Part shown: positions 52,214 through 64,000 of the stretch, in pieces
Layout of the letters: each line of letters begins with the position of its first letter
Numbering within the stretch: the first letter of the stretch is position 1
Assembly: GCA_021613335.1 (NCBI GenBank)
Contig: JAJTWR010000308.1
Location: 1,046,001 to 1,110,000 of the forward strand
Direction of reading: 5' to 3'
From: Whitmania pigra
Taxonomy: Eukaryota > Annelida > Clitellata > Hirudinida > Haemopidae
Length of the DNA stretch: 64,000 bases
Program-made: the position numbers and the translations under genes
Notes under the pieces: model-generated
What the model saw: only the letters and a program-made list of their open reading frames with translations
Database searches by the model: none
What the model was told of the DNA's origin: nothing

Positions 52214-55200
52214 ATGTCACTTGCTTTAGAATGGCCTGGAGAAGTGAACATATCTTATGTTGTCATTGATCCAACCACAAAAAAAGTGTTCAGCAGTGAT
52301 ATCCCATTACCAGTTGACTGTCAAAAATTGAACACATTTGAAAACAGATATGTCAAAATCACAGAAGTCTTTGATCTGTTTTCTGGACCTGTGCAAGATG
52401 ATGCCAAGTGGGTTCTGCAAGAGTTGCTCGAGAGATTCAATGTCAAGCAGCTGGTTAATGTTTCAACAATGTTGTCGGAGACCACTACGTACCTTCCTAT
52501 AACCACTCTGTTGGCTTTTGTCATGATATGGCCTTGCTGCAAAGCGTTCCAATCTTTGTATGCGTCAGTCCACCACTTTCTTGAAAACTCATCGGAGGCA
52601 TTGTGTCGTAACTGTGGCTGGGCGAGGAGGGAATGCAACTGCAGTGCTAAAGGTTCAGACAAAAAGATCAAGGCATTTCTTGGCTACGTCAAGTCATCCT
52701 GTGATGCAGCATGTCAGACAGAATTTGTCGAACCAGCCATCACTGCGACCTATCCTGAGAGTAACATGTCACCAGGATATCAAGGTGATACTCCTCCTCC
52801 ATCATCTCAATCTAAAGAAGGCCATACTCCTTGCAAACATAACCTGCAGGTTTTGTTTTTGATTTCTAATTTATTCACACAGTTTCCAGAAGTAACAAAC
52901 TGCTTGTACGTTTATTCAGGATTCCGAATCTCGCTTGCAAGAAAACACTGATCTCGTTACAAACGATACCAACGTTAAAGATAATTTGCACATCAGTGCT
53001 TCCTCACGACCAGCTTTTATGGCTGATAATGTAAACTATGTGCAGCCACTGCTGTACTCAGTTGCTAATGTCCCTGACACAGATTTGATGCAAGAATGCT
53101 CAAACGTTTTCAATCTTACATCACAAGGATATCATGTTGACTCAGGAAAATCTTTAAAGAGAAAGCAAAGGAACCATGCTTTTGATACTGAACCTAATGC
53201 CAAGAAAGCAAAATATTGCAACAGCACTAGCAAACTTCAGAGCCCCAGTAGGCCTTCTGACAAAATTTCAGAAAATGCCGTGAGTGTTCTTAGCGAGCAA
53301 GAGTTCTCTCCGGGTGCACCGAACATGATTCTGAATCTGAGGGGTGCAGGTGATAAGAATGGGGAAACATCCTTTTGGAGACTGGTTGATGATCTGCCGT
53401 CGGGTCAATCAGGAGAAAGAGGCGATCTCGGTGACCCGCTCGGGAAAATGTTCAAGAGATTCAGGCACACTGTGTTTGGAGATGTTGTTCTTAGGTAGGT
53501 TTTTTTAGCACTTAAAAGTCATTTCGATGCCGATCATTCGTACAAAGTTGTTATTTCAGAGTCATTTATACTAAGGCTGTGATTGTTGATGAAAACATAA
53601 TCCTAATGTTTTGTTTTTGCCAGATGTCTCATTCAAAATTGTGGACAGTGCTTTGACACCCAAAAAGCAGTTAAATTTCATGCTGGAACACACAGCACCT
53701 CAGAAAATTGTTTGCAGAATGGAATAGATGAAGAACATCACGACAAACCCAGCCAGGTGTACAGGTGCACTGAGTGCTCATTCCAGGCACCGTTCACTCA
53801 GTGGTACAACGTGATCAGGCACATGGAGACCACGCACGGACTGAAGATTTCCAGTGGAGAAAACTCGTGTTGTCTGTGTGGACTCACTTTTGAAGACAAA
53901 GAAGGACTGGAGCATCACATGGAGTTCCATAGCAACAGTCACTATAGGTGCATGTACTGTGGCATAACGTTGTTCTCGTGGCATCAGGTATTTTTCTATC
54001 CATTTGCGATGTGACCTTTGATTGTATCTGGATGAGCTCCATGGTCAGTCTTTTACTTCTTGGAACAGGTTGAAATGCATCTTACTGCGTGCAACAAGAG
54101 GGCGGAGAATCCCAAGGATCAAAAACTGGACATCGGATGTCCCTACTGCCCGACCGTGTTTCAAAAAAGGAATGTCCGACTGATCCACTTGATGTCGCAC
54201 ACGGACGAAGGTCTCACGTGCATGTTCTGTGCGGATAAAATACCGAGAACATGGAAGGCTCTGAAGAAGCATTATGATCTGAAACATGCCAAACAAGTCA
54301 AAAAACTTGGCAGCACAAAGTATGTTTAAAACATTTTTTATGCATTGTGATTGTATTGTGGAACTAATTATAAGGTTAAGCATTCACTAGAAAGTTATGC
54401 TAAATGGATCGAACAAAATGAAATGAAGTACATTCAGGGTGCATATTATTATTGATCTGATATTTAAAATTGACTTCTATATTCTGAGTGAACACAATAT
54501 TTTGTCTTAATGCCATTAAGAGTGAGCAAGAAAGTTGGGTTGGAACCTTCATCTTGCTCCAAATGCTGTGCCCAGTTCAGGAACTTTGATGTTTACGCTG
54601 AGCACATGACAAAATTTCATCAATGGGTGCCATACATAGCCATGCAGTGTCCTCATTGTGATAAACGTTTCAACAGTGAAAAGTCTCTCAACTGGCATGT
54701 CAAGGAGCTGCACACGCCCGACCTGTCGTGCGGAAAATGCTCTTTCACAACCGCTTCGTCTTATCTCTTGAAGTAATTTGATCGTGCTTTTGATTGATTC
54801 TTTGGAAATGGCAACGTATTTATGTCGTGCATCTGCACAGGAATCACATGAACCAGAAGCATGCCTCCAGTGATTATTCGTGCACTGAATGCCACCTGAG
54901 CTTTGCCGGTCATCGTCAGCTCAGAATGCACATGGCTCGACACGCTCTGAATGCGACGTTTCACGACCGGGAGGTCAACAGGCGTTTTGAACCGCACGAT
55001 CATCAGGATCGCGGTGAATGCCTTGAAAAGATCTCCAAATCTTACGATTGGAGGTACAATTGAGATTGTTTATTGCTGCTCGCAACTGATCTCCAAAAAT
55101 TGTGAATGTGTAGTATCTACAATATGTGCATTCAGCTGTATGGGGCAGGAAATCAATTAAAAATTCAATTAAACCAATGATTTTTGTTAACGTTAATTTA

Positions 55201-56426
55201 ATTAGTCGACATAAGAAATTTGCAAACTTTTTGAATGATGGAGTGTATACGTATCACCAATGAATGTTTTTCATTAAAAGGGTGCTTTTGTCCTTTACAG
55301 TTCCTCAGTTAAAGCACAGTCAACAAAGTCGCAGGTCGACGAGTCATTTGTCGAGAACGTTCCACTGGACCAAAACATCAGGGTGAGGAACGATTATTCC
55401 GAGTCGAGCGACGCAAAATTCATTCCAAATGGAAGTTCAGTCGGAAAGAGAGGGAGGAAGAAGAAGATCGCAATGACGGATGCCGTTCAAGATGAAGAGA
55501 AAAGAGATAAGACAGTGAAGTCACAAAAAGATCTCCTAGACAAAATGAAGGCTGTCCTTAGAGACTCCTCCGCCCGCACGAGATCTTACGAAGATTTTAA
55601 AATCATTAAGGGTCTCAGGTTCGACTCGAGCGAAAATCATTCCGAGGTCGTCGAAAGCAAATTGGCGTCGTCGCCTTCGACGGCTTCTCTCAACGACGAC
55701 TCCATCAATCTCTTGCCATCTTCGCTCGCTGGTCGCTATCCTCTGATCGACCATTTGTATTGCAAGTTCGAATCGGTCGCTCAAAACGTCACGACTCCCG
55801 TTCCGCCCGCAACCTCCCAAAAACGCGTTGCAAGACAAGACAAGAAAAACAAACCGATCACGAGAGCATCTTCTCCGCCCCCTCCGGAAACGCCGGTCTC
55901 GGATAATTCCACCGCCTTTCCTTTGAGGACGACGCGAAGGCAGGCAGCCATAGCTGCAAGCAAAGAACAGGTTTCCCACTGTTACGCTCCTCCGGACATT
56001 AATTCGTCCATCGTCGCCGTCCACAACCCTCTCGACGATTGGGATCTCGACAGCATGACGTCCAAAATGTCCGAACCGGAACTCTTGGCCGAGAACGAGC
56101 TGCTGAAGGGACTCGGAGATTCCGGCTTCATGCAGGACATGCTCGCCTCTCTGAGTCCTTCTAAAAACAAGAAGGCGACTTCCGTTTGCGGTTTCGTCGT
56201 ACCTCCCGACCTGGAGGCCATAGAGATGACGGAAGAGGATCTAGAGCTCTTCAATATCGATGAAAATGAACTCTTTGAGTTTGCAGATTATTTCGTGTCA
56301 GAGGATTTACCTAACAATACCAGCAGCATTGAAGACTTACCATCTGTAGAATTAGATTCGACGAACGCAAAGGCAAATCTTAGGGAGAATGGGAAAATGC
56401 AGCAGACGTCGCAGTTGTATACGTGA
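52214..56426 (+). CDS. Multi-C2H2 zinc-finger protein, 1138 aa, family not assigned
   Basis: Seven exons close in frame: 52214-52849, 52920-53494, 53624-53987, 54069-54319, 54521-54772, 54841-55053, 55301-56426. The N-terminal 130 residues (MSLALEWPGEVNISYVVIDP) form a folded-looking region with a hydrophobic stretch, then a Cys cluster (CRNCGWARRECNC). A basic NLS-like LKRKQRNH follows in exon 2. Residues about 405-830 hold about ten C2H2-type fingers, some atypical: CLIQNCGQCF...HAGTH, CTECSFQ...HMETTH, CCLCGLTF, CMYCGITL, CPYCPTVF, CMFCADKI, CSKCCAQF, CPHCDKRF, CGKCSFTT, CTECHLSF. The C-terminal part has a GKRGRKKK AT-hook/NLS-like motif and an acidic end (MTEEDLELFNIDENELFEF). A nuclear DNA-binding role is inferred. 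Confidence 0.8.
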
Positions 56427-57236
56427 AGAGTATAGTTGAAGATTTTTATATTCTAATCTCCCTCGGGTCGCTCGCACCAAAATACGTGCATAGTCGTCGC
56501 TTGCGTTGTTACTGTTGTAAATAAATCACATTGTTTTTAAACCTGTGAACTTATAGTACAAGACCCTGTTTTTTCAAATTGTTATTATTTTTTACTTTTT
56601 TTAATGCAATAAGTGTTAAACTTTTGAAGTTTTTCATTATTCAAAAATCATGTTACGTGGACACAAGTTCACTTGTTGAATGCTCCCAGGTAGGGAAGCA
56701 CCTGGTGACCTGTGATTGTAAGCTGAGGTCATTGTTAGTTTAACAACATTTAAGAATGTTATCGGAGGTCGGTGTGAGGGGGTCAAGTTAGTTGCATTCA
56801 CGTTGCACGAATACCGTGCTGGTCGCGATGTTATTGTTGTGGTCCTGCTGAGAAATCCTCGAGGTGGACGTGATTCAGGGTTTCCTAGCGTCTGGGCATT
56901 TCGGGATTAGTGGTTCAGGGTACCGGCACATGCCTCCTGCGTATTTTTGGTCTGCGATGAAGTGTTACTTCAGAACTTTGGTTGTATTACCAGTTTGAAA
57001 GTATCAGGCGATATGAGATAGGACTACGACTGGATGGTTGCGACACTGGGCACATTTCCAATGTAAATTGGTTCTGACGATCCATCGCATGAATTATGTC
57101 GACGTTAAATACTGCTAAGGGCCGACATGGAGTCGATAAGGGCCGAAGACTTAATCGATGTTGGCGCTAATTTTGCAGAAAAATTGCAAGACAAGCCTCA
57201 GTCGCTAAACCACGTTTTGGCAACCAATTAACACGC
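56427..57236. other. 3' UTR of the zinc-finger gene
   Basis: AATAAA at 56519-56524, about 95 bp after the stop, fits a polyadenylation signal. Nothing else was recognised. Confidence 0.5.
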
Positions 57237-60200
57237 GATGCAAGACCGCGGCATCGCACGTCACGAACGTTGCCAATCAATTACTTTAATCTCGCTTCCC
57301 GTATATATTTATCTGAATGAAAGCTGTTGTCGTGCCAAGTCGCATTCGTTGAGAATGTTGCGTACGTGTCTTGTTGTACGAGACGTGCAACAGGCATCCG
57401 CGATTGTCATTGATCGTCCTATAATTACTCTTCGTCGTTGAAATTAGATAGCCGACCACTTAATGAAGTGTTCTCATTTTGCTACCAGACGACTGTTCCG
57501 CCGAACTCACTCGAGTTTTATTCGGATGATATTTTCCGGCGAGGAGCGTGGATATGCCAATTTAATCATAGCCATTGCAGAGAGGATTGATGCCTGAATG
57601 CGTGAGAGAGGCAATAACTTTGAAAACAAGACCATGTCGAAAACGCCTGATACTTCTCAGGCAAATTATGGAAATTGATGTAATTACAGACGGACGGCTT
57701 GCCAACAACTCGTGTGCGGAGGTCTGCTTAATATTTATTAAATATGGATCCCAAAGCTTATCGCGCCAAATAAATTATTTTCCGTCCTGATAATTCGACG
57801 CCACTTTTCTCTTCCTCGCAAAATTAATTCCAAAAACAAAGATGATTTTTCGGCCAAAATAACAACATTGCCGCCGCAAATTGAAAATGGATCGTGAATG
57901 TTTAAAAGCGAATAAATCAACTTTAACTGGATGGGTGACCAGATTTAAGTGTTGTGTTGTTATATATTTAAGTATCTTGGTTCCATATTTTATCATAATT
58001 GTTAAATTTTATTTTAAATAAATGCATAAAATAACATTAATAATGTTTACGTCAATTATCTCTCCCAGATGAAATGTCCCGAATTTTGTCCTACATGGTA
58101 TTTTTATAGGAAGAGAGGATGTAAGTCCTGGGTTGGAAAATCGCGTGAGACGTGGCATTTATTCAGTCGTTAACTGGACAGTAACCCCATAAAGAGAGGT
58201 CTGTAACAAATGGTTTCTGGTACAACGTGAAGCTTCAGCATAATTGGTTCATACGAGCCTTCCTCGTTCACACTTACAATCATAATTTACTGAACCTTTT
58301 AATATTTCAATTATGTTTTAATGTAATTGGTAATCAATTTATCACAGATTATAAAAATCTTTTCGAATGTATAAATGTTTATTGTGTATAATTAGCTTTC
58401 AAAATTGAAATCTTGCAAATATTAGCACTAAAATATGGATGGGGTTTAGTTTAGAAATTCAAGTATTACATGAAATTCTATGGGTGGATTTGGTTAAGCA
58501 GGAATAATCTTTGGCGACATTTGAATTAGGCCGAAATAGTAAGCATAGTGGAGAACGCTGATAAGACAAATCTCAGGGACTTTTTGTTGAGTTGACAATC
58601 TGCAGGAAAGAGGCAAGCGAGGAGTGAGTTATCAAGAATCGACATGGGGATGGTTCCAACACATTTTCCCCTCTTTATAAAAGCTCCATGTGACTTCGGG
58701 GAACAAGACTAAAGGGAATGCGTTTGGATATTTGGCGTCATGTCCGCTAAACTTCAAAGACGCTTGGCAATTACCATCGCGACTCCTATTAGAACAAGTA
58801 GAATTCTCAATTTGATGTCAGTTGAACAGTCTCTCTAAGAGTTCCAATTAAACATTTAAAGTTCCCGGATTTTAAAATCTCGGTTATTTTATCTTTTTCT
58901 TTAAAATATGATTAAAATACGAATAAATGACACGATTGCTATTTAGTAACTTTATAAAAATTAGCTTTTAATAATTACAGATTCATCAATTTATTATGTA
59001 TTTTTGTAAGAACATTAATTCATTGTAATTCCGAGCTTACTGATATTTATTGCAATTTGAGAATTTTTAAAGGTTTGCTTCATCTGACTGCTAATGATAA
59101 CAATAACCATAAAAATAACTTATTACGGGCGTAAAACTGCACTTAGGCGAGTTCAAACAAATCCAGTGTTTCACCCAAACAAGCAATGCAACGATTTATG
59201 TTCGAGAACCCCAGTTAAAGCTGAATTTTATACTCTTTATAGTTTCTCAGAAAATGCTTAGAATTCAATCGACATTTGAATCTAATGCGAGACTTGTTCT
59301 CATTACCGACGACAAAGTTAATATCGAATGAGCAGGGACATCCATTAAAACAAAGTTAATATCCAATGAGCAGGGACATCCATTAAAACATGGAGTACGA
59401 GGCACGACAGACCAAGCGTCATCGCGTGAACGAATTGAAAGCAACAAATGATACGGATTATCCTCTGCAACTTCTGTCCTCTTCTCATCTTGGATCCGAT
59501 AACTTTCCATATGATGCCGTATTCCTTTTCCAGCATCGGACGTCATTTTTTGAATAGGATTCTCGGAGCTTAAAGCGCCGTTTCCTTACGTTTCCTTGTC
59601 TCCGCGAGGAATGAGTCCGTGGAAGCAAAAGTTGCCGGCGAAAAAATGCTCGCCGTATTTTTGAACGAACCGACGGCTCCTGCCTATGGATATTCATGAG
59701 GCAGATAACGACTTATTATTGGTCGGTTTGCAAGTTCATTCGATGAAAGAGCTCTTATTATTTCTAATGGTCGACTCGGAAAACTTCGCGTCGAGCGCTA
59801 GACTCGGGTCATAAATAAAATAACGATTAACAGTTCCAGAGTGCCGATCCGGAAGATAAAAGAGCAGTGGAAGAAACATGGCGCGGATTTATCACGTGCT
59901 CGTGCAGACGTCCTGAGAGGTTGGAACGGAATCCAACCCAAGGTCTCTCATTGCCTCTAAAATGGTCATAAGCTCACGAGAATCAGCAGCACCACAATAA
60001 TTGAAACGTTTTCTGCTTCTCCGTAATCTCGTTCCGAGGGCGTGGCCGATAGAAATACCGTCCAATGGCGACTCAGCTCGTTCGTGGCGAGGAGCCGATT
60101 GGCCGAGACGTGGAAACGGCGTTTAACCGAATGGGTTATGAATGGGTGAACAATATTAGAGCAATCAGAGTGAATTTTTTGTTTTATTTAAATGCAACTT

Positions 60201-60264
60201 CTTGACAGATTTTTTCGAATAGATTTTAACTCGTTCTGAATTTTATGAACATCGACCTGCAGCC
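57237..60264. promoter_or_regulatory. Long GC-richer non-coding block upstream of BarH-like gene
   Basis: About 3 kb without supported exons, with GC-rich stretches (57230-57600, 59390-60120) unlike the AT-rich spacers elsewhere. Developmental homeobox genes often have such flanks; a cis-regulatory role is inferred. A 38-bp tandem duplication lies at 59314-59389. Confidence 0.35.
59314..59389. repeat. 38-bp direct tandem duplication
   Basis: The unit aaagttaatatcgaatgagc followed by agggacatccattaaaac occurs twice back to back with one substitution (tcg to tcc). Confidence 0.9.
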
Positions 60265-60268
60265 ATGA
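60245..60268 (+). promoter_or_regulatory. Seven-codon uORF whose stop overlaps the BarH-like start
   Basis: ATG at 60245 gives MNIDLQP and then TGA (60266-60268), which overlaps the main ATG at 60265 as ATGA. If transcribed, it could tune translation by reinitiation. It is only relevant if the transcript starts upstream of 60245. Confidence 0.4.
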
Positions 60269-62772
60269 AGTCGGACGTTGTTTCGAGTCCTTCGTCAAAA
60301 CTCACGTCAACCTCGGATGGACTTGGCTCACCCACGAACGCTCCATCCGTAAAATCTCAGGACTCAGAGGTCAAGATACTCTCCGTCACACGTGATAACC
60401 AGCACGATGCTAGTCATCACGTGATCAACGAAGGTCACAGGAAGGAGAACAATTCGAGCAGCGAACATTCATCCGTCAAAAACATACGACCTTCATCCTT
60501 CTTGATCAGCGACATTCTCTCAGAAAAGTCTCCGAACAAGATCCACGTCGTATCTTCTTACTCATCCGTTTCCATTCCATCCATCCTCGTCCATCATCCT
60601 AGTTTCGTCTCGAATCCCTCTTTACATTTATCCAGTCTTCAGGAATCCGAGGCAGTCCAGGGAGCCGGCGAGAGACGAGATAAGTTGGAAGAATTGACAG
60701 CAACAAAACTCAAAGATGCCCCGGCCATGGTTCGAAGCAGTTTCTCCCCGAAGGGCATTTCGACCTTTTCTTCACCCATCGAATCCAGACTTCCAGCGCA
60801 TCCGTACCACCAGCATCCTGCTTTTTCGAGTCTGCTCGGCTTCAACGAACACCACATCAGTCCCCTGCCAAAGTCTTCCTTCTTCGACTTTCCTCGACCG
60901 CTCAACGAATTTCCAGCGAGCATCCAACCTTCGAACAACCCTCACTGGAAGTCCTACCTTTCCAACCTGGAAAAAAAAGACGACGACATCGACGTGGAAA
61001 TCGATGAGGATGAGGACGAAGAGGACGATGCCACTAATTCTTCCAATGGTCAGTTGTGCTGAATTAGTTTACGTTCGGTTGTGCAAAATTAGTTGTACTT
61101 TTGTCATTAATTGAGTGCAGGAAAAATGATCTTTCAATTTCCAAGAGAGGTTTGACGTTGCAGAATCAGCGCGAGCACAAATTGTCTTAAACGGCTTCTT
61201 TTTTGTTTGCGTTTTTGCACGTCTAGTAAACGCACCGAGCGCCAAATGATTGATTGCGTCAATACGCTCAACGAGGCGACACAAACCGACACAAGATACA
61301 AATTTTTCGGGTTCGTCCGACCCAGTGGCAATCATTCAATTTTTAAGATCACTCCTTTCAATCGGTGCATTCAATCAATCACCTTCGACGTACTTTGCTG
61401 TCGTTCTTAATGCAATGTTATTCTTTCCTTTATTCTTTACATTATCTGATAAAATTATTAATATTATATTATATTAATATATATAATAATTATTATATAA
61501 TAATTTATAATTATATATATAACCATTATTATATAATTATTATTATCATATAATTATCATACCATTATTATATTATTATTATTATATATAATATTATATA
61601 TAATTATATAATAATTATTGTTAATGTTAACTGCTAATTAGCATAATAAATTATTATTACAATTGTGCTAAAATTTATTTTTATTTGCTCAGTTGAGGTA
61701 GTAAATTAATGTTCTGTTCATTTGATAGGACGACAACATTCTTATCATTACATTGTAAGGCTTACAACACTTGTCCAAGTTATAATAACAATTATTATTC
61801 TTATCGTTTACAGTATTAATTCAATTAGATTTTTAGCGTAACATAATTTAAGATATTGTTCTGAGTGATGCTTTAACCATTTAGTTATTAATTGATAATT
61901 GATATTATCCGAATGATAATAAATCAATAGCTTGATAGACATCATTGATACTTGCAGAGGGATTAAACAAAGATGAATCTTCCTTCAACGCCAACGATCC
62001 TTCCGGTCACAAGTCGAAGAAGATCAGAAAAGCAAGAACTGCCTTCACGGACCACCAACTGAACACGTTGGAACAGTCGTTCGAGAGGCAGAAATACCTG
62101 AGCGTTCAGGACAGGATGGAACTCGCTGCCAAGTTGAACCTCAGCGACACTCAGGTCAAGACGTGGTACCAAAACAGGAGGTGAACGTTTGCTCTGCTTT
62201 TCAAATTTTCAATCACTCGACTTCAATCAGGATTGAGTGCAATCATTTTTGATTTGAGGAAGTATAATAAATATGAGTATTAAACATTATTAAATGTCGA
62301 AATCGAAAAATAAACGCAAAAACACAACGAACATCACTTTCGAAGGACCAAGTGGAAAAGGCAGACGGCCGTAGGTCTGGAATTGTTGGCAGAAGCGGGA
62401 AATTACGCAGCAGTTCAACGGATGCTCCAAACCAACCCCTACTGGGCCGCCTACGACCCTCAGACAGCGGGTTTCATATCCAACATGGATGCAATCCTCA
62501 TGCGACACCAGCAACAACAACAACAGCAACAGATCAACAACCACTCGCCCATCTCGTCGGTCTCCTCATCAACCCCCATCGTGTCAGGGTTTTCCAGTCA
62601 CCATCAACTGCCCCCGTCGCAGTCCAACCCCTCGCCGCACCTTCGCCACCACCCGATCATACCTCGTCTTTTCGTGCAGGGTCTCCCCACGCACCACCGA
62701 CCCCTGCCCATCCACGCTTCCAGCAGGTTTGGGGGAGGAGGTCCAGAGTCCCCCAAAATGGCCCTCGTATGA
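60265..62772 (+). CDS. BARHL-like (BarH): BarH-like homeobox transcription factor, 477 aa, complete
   Basis: Three exons, 60265-61048, 61958-62180 and 62346-62772, close in frame. An Eh1/FIL-type repressor motif, [10 protein letters not shown], lies at about 78-87. An acidic run ([16 protein letters not shown]) precedes the homeodomain, about 284-343, which begins [20 protein letters not shown] and continues [28 protein letters not shown]. Tyr in place of Phe in W-Y-Q-N-R-R and the preceding Thr are Bar-class marks. The intron splits the Arg-Arg-Thr of helix 3, and the third exon resumes [20 protein letters not shown], the Bar-specific extension. The tail has an eight-Gln run and [10 protein letters not shown], like BARHL proteins. 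BarH factors pattern sensory organs and neurons. The start is the first ATG of the open frame. Confidence 0.93.
61431..61600. repeat. AT-rich (TTA/TATA) low-complexity tract in BarH-like intron 1
   Basis: Mixed att/ata text, including tatataattattat runs. No motif or element. Confidence 0.8.
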
Positions 62773-63098
62773 GAGATTTGAGAAGAGTTGGTGTTTACAA
62801 AAGTTTACAGAAGTTTACAAAATTCCCTTGAAGTGTTTCCCAGCTTTCAAGATTATACGCTACGTTAAGTACGCTTGCAAAAATTCTTAAAGTTCAGTAC
62901 TTAACTATTATCATTGACGTCGTTATTACTATTATTAAGGCCGTTACTCATTCATTAGTCTTTTATTCATTCATGTTATTATTCGAACAAATGTACAAAG
63001 TTTGACAAATGGAATGCTAAATAAATTCTTAGTATGGTGCAATACATTGCTTACATTATAGTGCATTTGTTTAATTCAAAATTAAGAATGTAAGTGAA
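62773..63098. other. 3' UTR of BarH-like gene
   Basis: AT-rich, with AATAAA near 63021 (gctaaataaattc), a possible polyadenylation signal. Nothing else seen. Confidence 0.45.
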
Positions 63099-63412
63099 AC
63101 GAACAAACTGATACACAAATGATACAAACAAGTTGACACACAAACGATACAAACAAGTTGATACACAAATGATACAAACAAATTGATACACATATAATAC
63201 AAACAAATTGGTACACAAATGATACAAATAAATTGATACACAAATGATACAAACAAATTGATAAACAAATGATACTAACAAGTTGATTTATAAAGGATAC
63301 AATAAGTTGATACACAAATGATACTCAAATGATACAAACAAATTGATAACCAAATTATACAAACAAGTTGATACACAAATGATACAAACAAGTTGATACT
63401 CAAACAATCAAC
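63099..63412. repeat. 25-bp minisatellite, about 12 copies
   Basis: Unit gatacacaaatgatacaaac plus aagtt, repeated with point changes and a few truncated units. Open frames across it on the minus strand (Cys/Ile/Leu/Phe-rich) come from the repeat. Confidence 0.93.
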
Positions 63413-64000
63413 TGGTTGAATACGAAAGAAGTTGAAGCAGAAGAAAAGACAGCATCGAAAACGACAACAAATCATCAATGGTCGGCACCTTTCCATTTCC
63501 TAATAAGAGATCACAGGGACACATACCCCGGTCATTATGGCCCACCTTTACATTCCTTCATTACACTTCATTCGACCAATTTTGCTCCTTTCTTTGATCG
63601 ATGTTTAGTCGATGTTTTAGTCGAGTTGTAGTTTTTAAGAAAAATATTTTTAACATCACTTTTCATCATCTTTATCCGCAAATATAAATAGCTGAGATAG
63701 CTGAAGTGAAGCGACTGTCTACTCACTCACCACTCGCCATCCACCCATCCATACATCTATCCACCCACCCACCCAACCAACCACTCACTCACTCATCAAG
63801 TTAATAAGATTCCTTTCCTGCGGTCAAGCACAGCAAATAGCCTGTTATTACGGCCCTTCTGAAAACCGTTTGAATGGAGAAAAACAAGCCGCAACGTGCA
63901 ATTAGTGTCCTTAATTTTACTGCTCTTTTACACCGGAGTCAAGATCAGCACTCCAAAATGGGGTGAAAACGCTGGAGAGAATCTTTGCCAACAATCCGAA
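63413..64000. other. Right edge: short repeats, possible secreted-protein exon start
   Basis: (ACTC/CCAC)n tetranucleotides occupy 63716-63800. In the last 125 bases one frame reads VQLVSLILLLFYTGVKIS, which resembles a signal peptide, but it has no ATG in that frame and leaves the window, so it is not called as a gene. The frame at 63416-63631 has no recognisable domain. Confidence 0.3.

Noticed and set aside
55536..56024. 162-residue Arg-rich frame on the minus strand
   Set aside because: Antisense shadow of the last exon of the zinc-finger gene, whose frame and splice phase are well supported.
62352..62890. Pro/Ser/Thr-rich alternative frames over the last BarH-like exon
   Set aside because: The frame continuing the homeodomain ([14 protein letters not shown]) is the correct one; the others are shadows.
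63051..63315. Minus-strand frames rich in Cys, Ile, Leu and Phe that look membrane-like
   Set aside because: They derive from the 25-bp minisatellite.
63880..64000. Signal-peptide-like stretch at the right edge
   Set aside because: No start codon in that frame and the sequence ends; insufficient to call a gene.

Overview
This is a window of nuclear DNA from an invertebrate animal. The genes are split by short introns (mostly 60-1,000 bp) with GT/AG borders. Intergenic DNA is very AT-rich and full of (TAA)n/(ATT)n arrays and decayed transposons. The recognisable genes are all animal-type: AGAP, KMT2C/D, HRG-1, NDUFA6, ANKFN1/Wide awake and BarH. Base composition, short introns and abundant TAA arrays would suit a lophotrochozoan such as an annelid, but that is a guess; the sequence alone does not fix the phylum. 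Most gene models below were built by hand from splice-site phase plus recognised protein motifs. Where I say the phase closes, every junction keeps frame from start to stop.

Layout. 0-1.9 kb: first two coding exons of an AGAP (Arf-GAP with GTPase, ankyrin and PH domains) gene, minus strand, leaving the window on the left. 2.7-9.2 kb: a complete 17-exon KMT2C/KMT2D/trr-type histone H3K4 methyltransferase, plus strand, probably sharing a divergent promoter with AGAP. 10.4-11.7 kb and 22.4-23.8 kb: two paralogous RING-finger genes of an unrecognised family, in opposite orientation about 11 kb apart. 12.9-14.1 kb: a four-TM HRG-1-like haem transporter. 16.3-18.3 kb: a 5'-truncated RNase-H-bearing LINE with a tRNA-derived insertion at its tail. 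19.7-20.7 kb: an unrecognised gene with one in-frame stop. 21-26 kb: Merlin and Tigger/pogo transposase remnants, a 94-bp TA-flanked mini-element and a duplicated 145-bp segment.

26.8-27.7 kb: a two-TM protein gene. 31-32.6 kb: hAT-type elements, one with a perfect 8-bp target duplication. 33.4-34.2 kb: complete NDUFA6 (complex I LYR subunit). 36.8-38.9 kb: candidate exons of an unidentified gene. 38-43 kb: microsatellite desert. 43.8-46.2 kb: the C-terminal seven exons of an ANKFN1/Wide awake gene. 48.2-50.9 kb: an 817-residue protein with a VPS9-like C-terminus. 52.2-56.4 kb: an 1138-residue C2H2 zinc-finger protein. 60.3-62.8 kb: a complete three-exon BarH-like homeobox gene with long non-coding flanks.

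These are independent animal housekeeping and developmental genes, not an operon or pathway cluster. The least explained items are the RING paralogue pair, the unrecognised gene with an internal stop, the N-terminal domain of the zinc-finger protein, and the short trr-like KMT2C/D gene with an altered SET motif.
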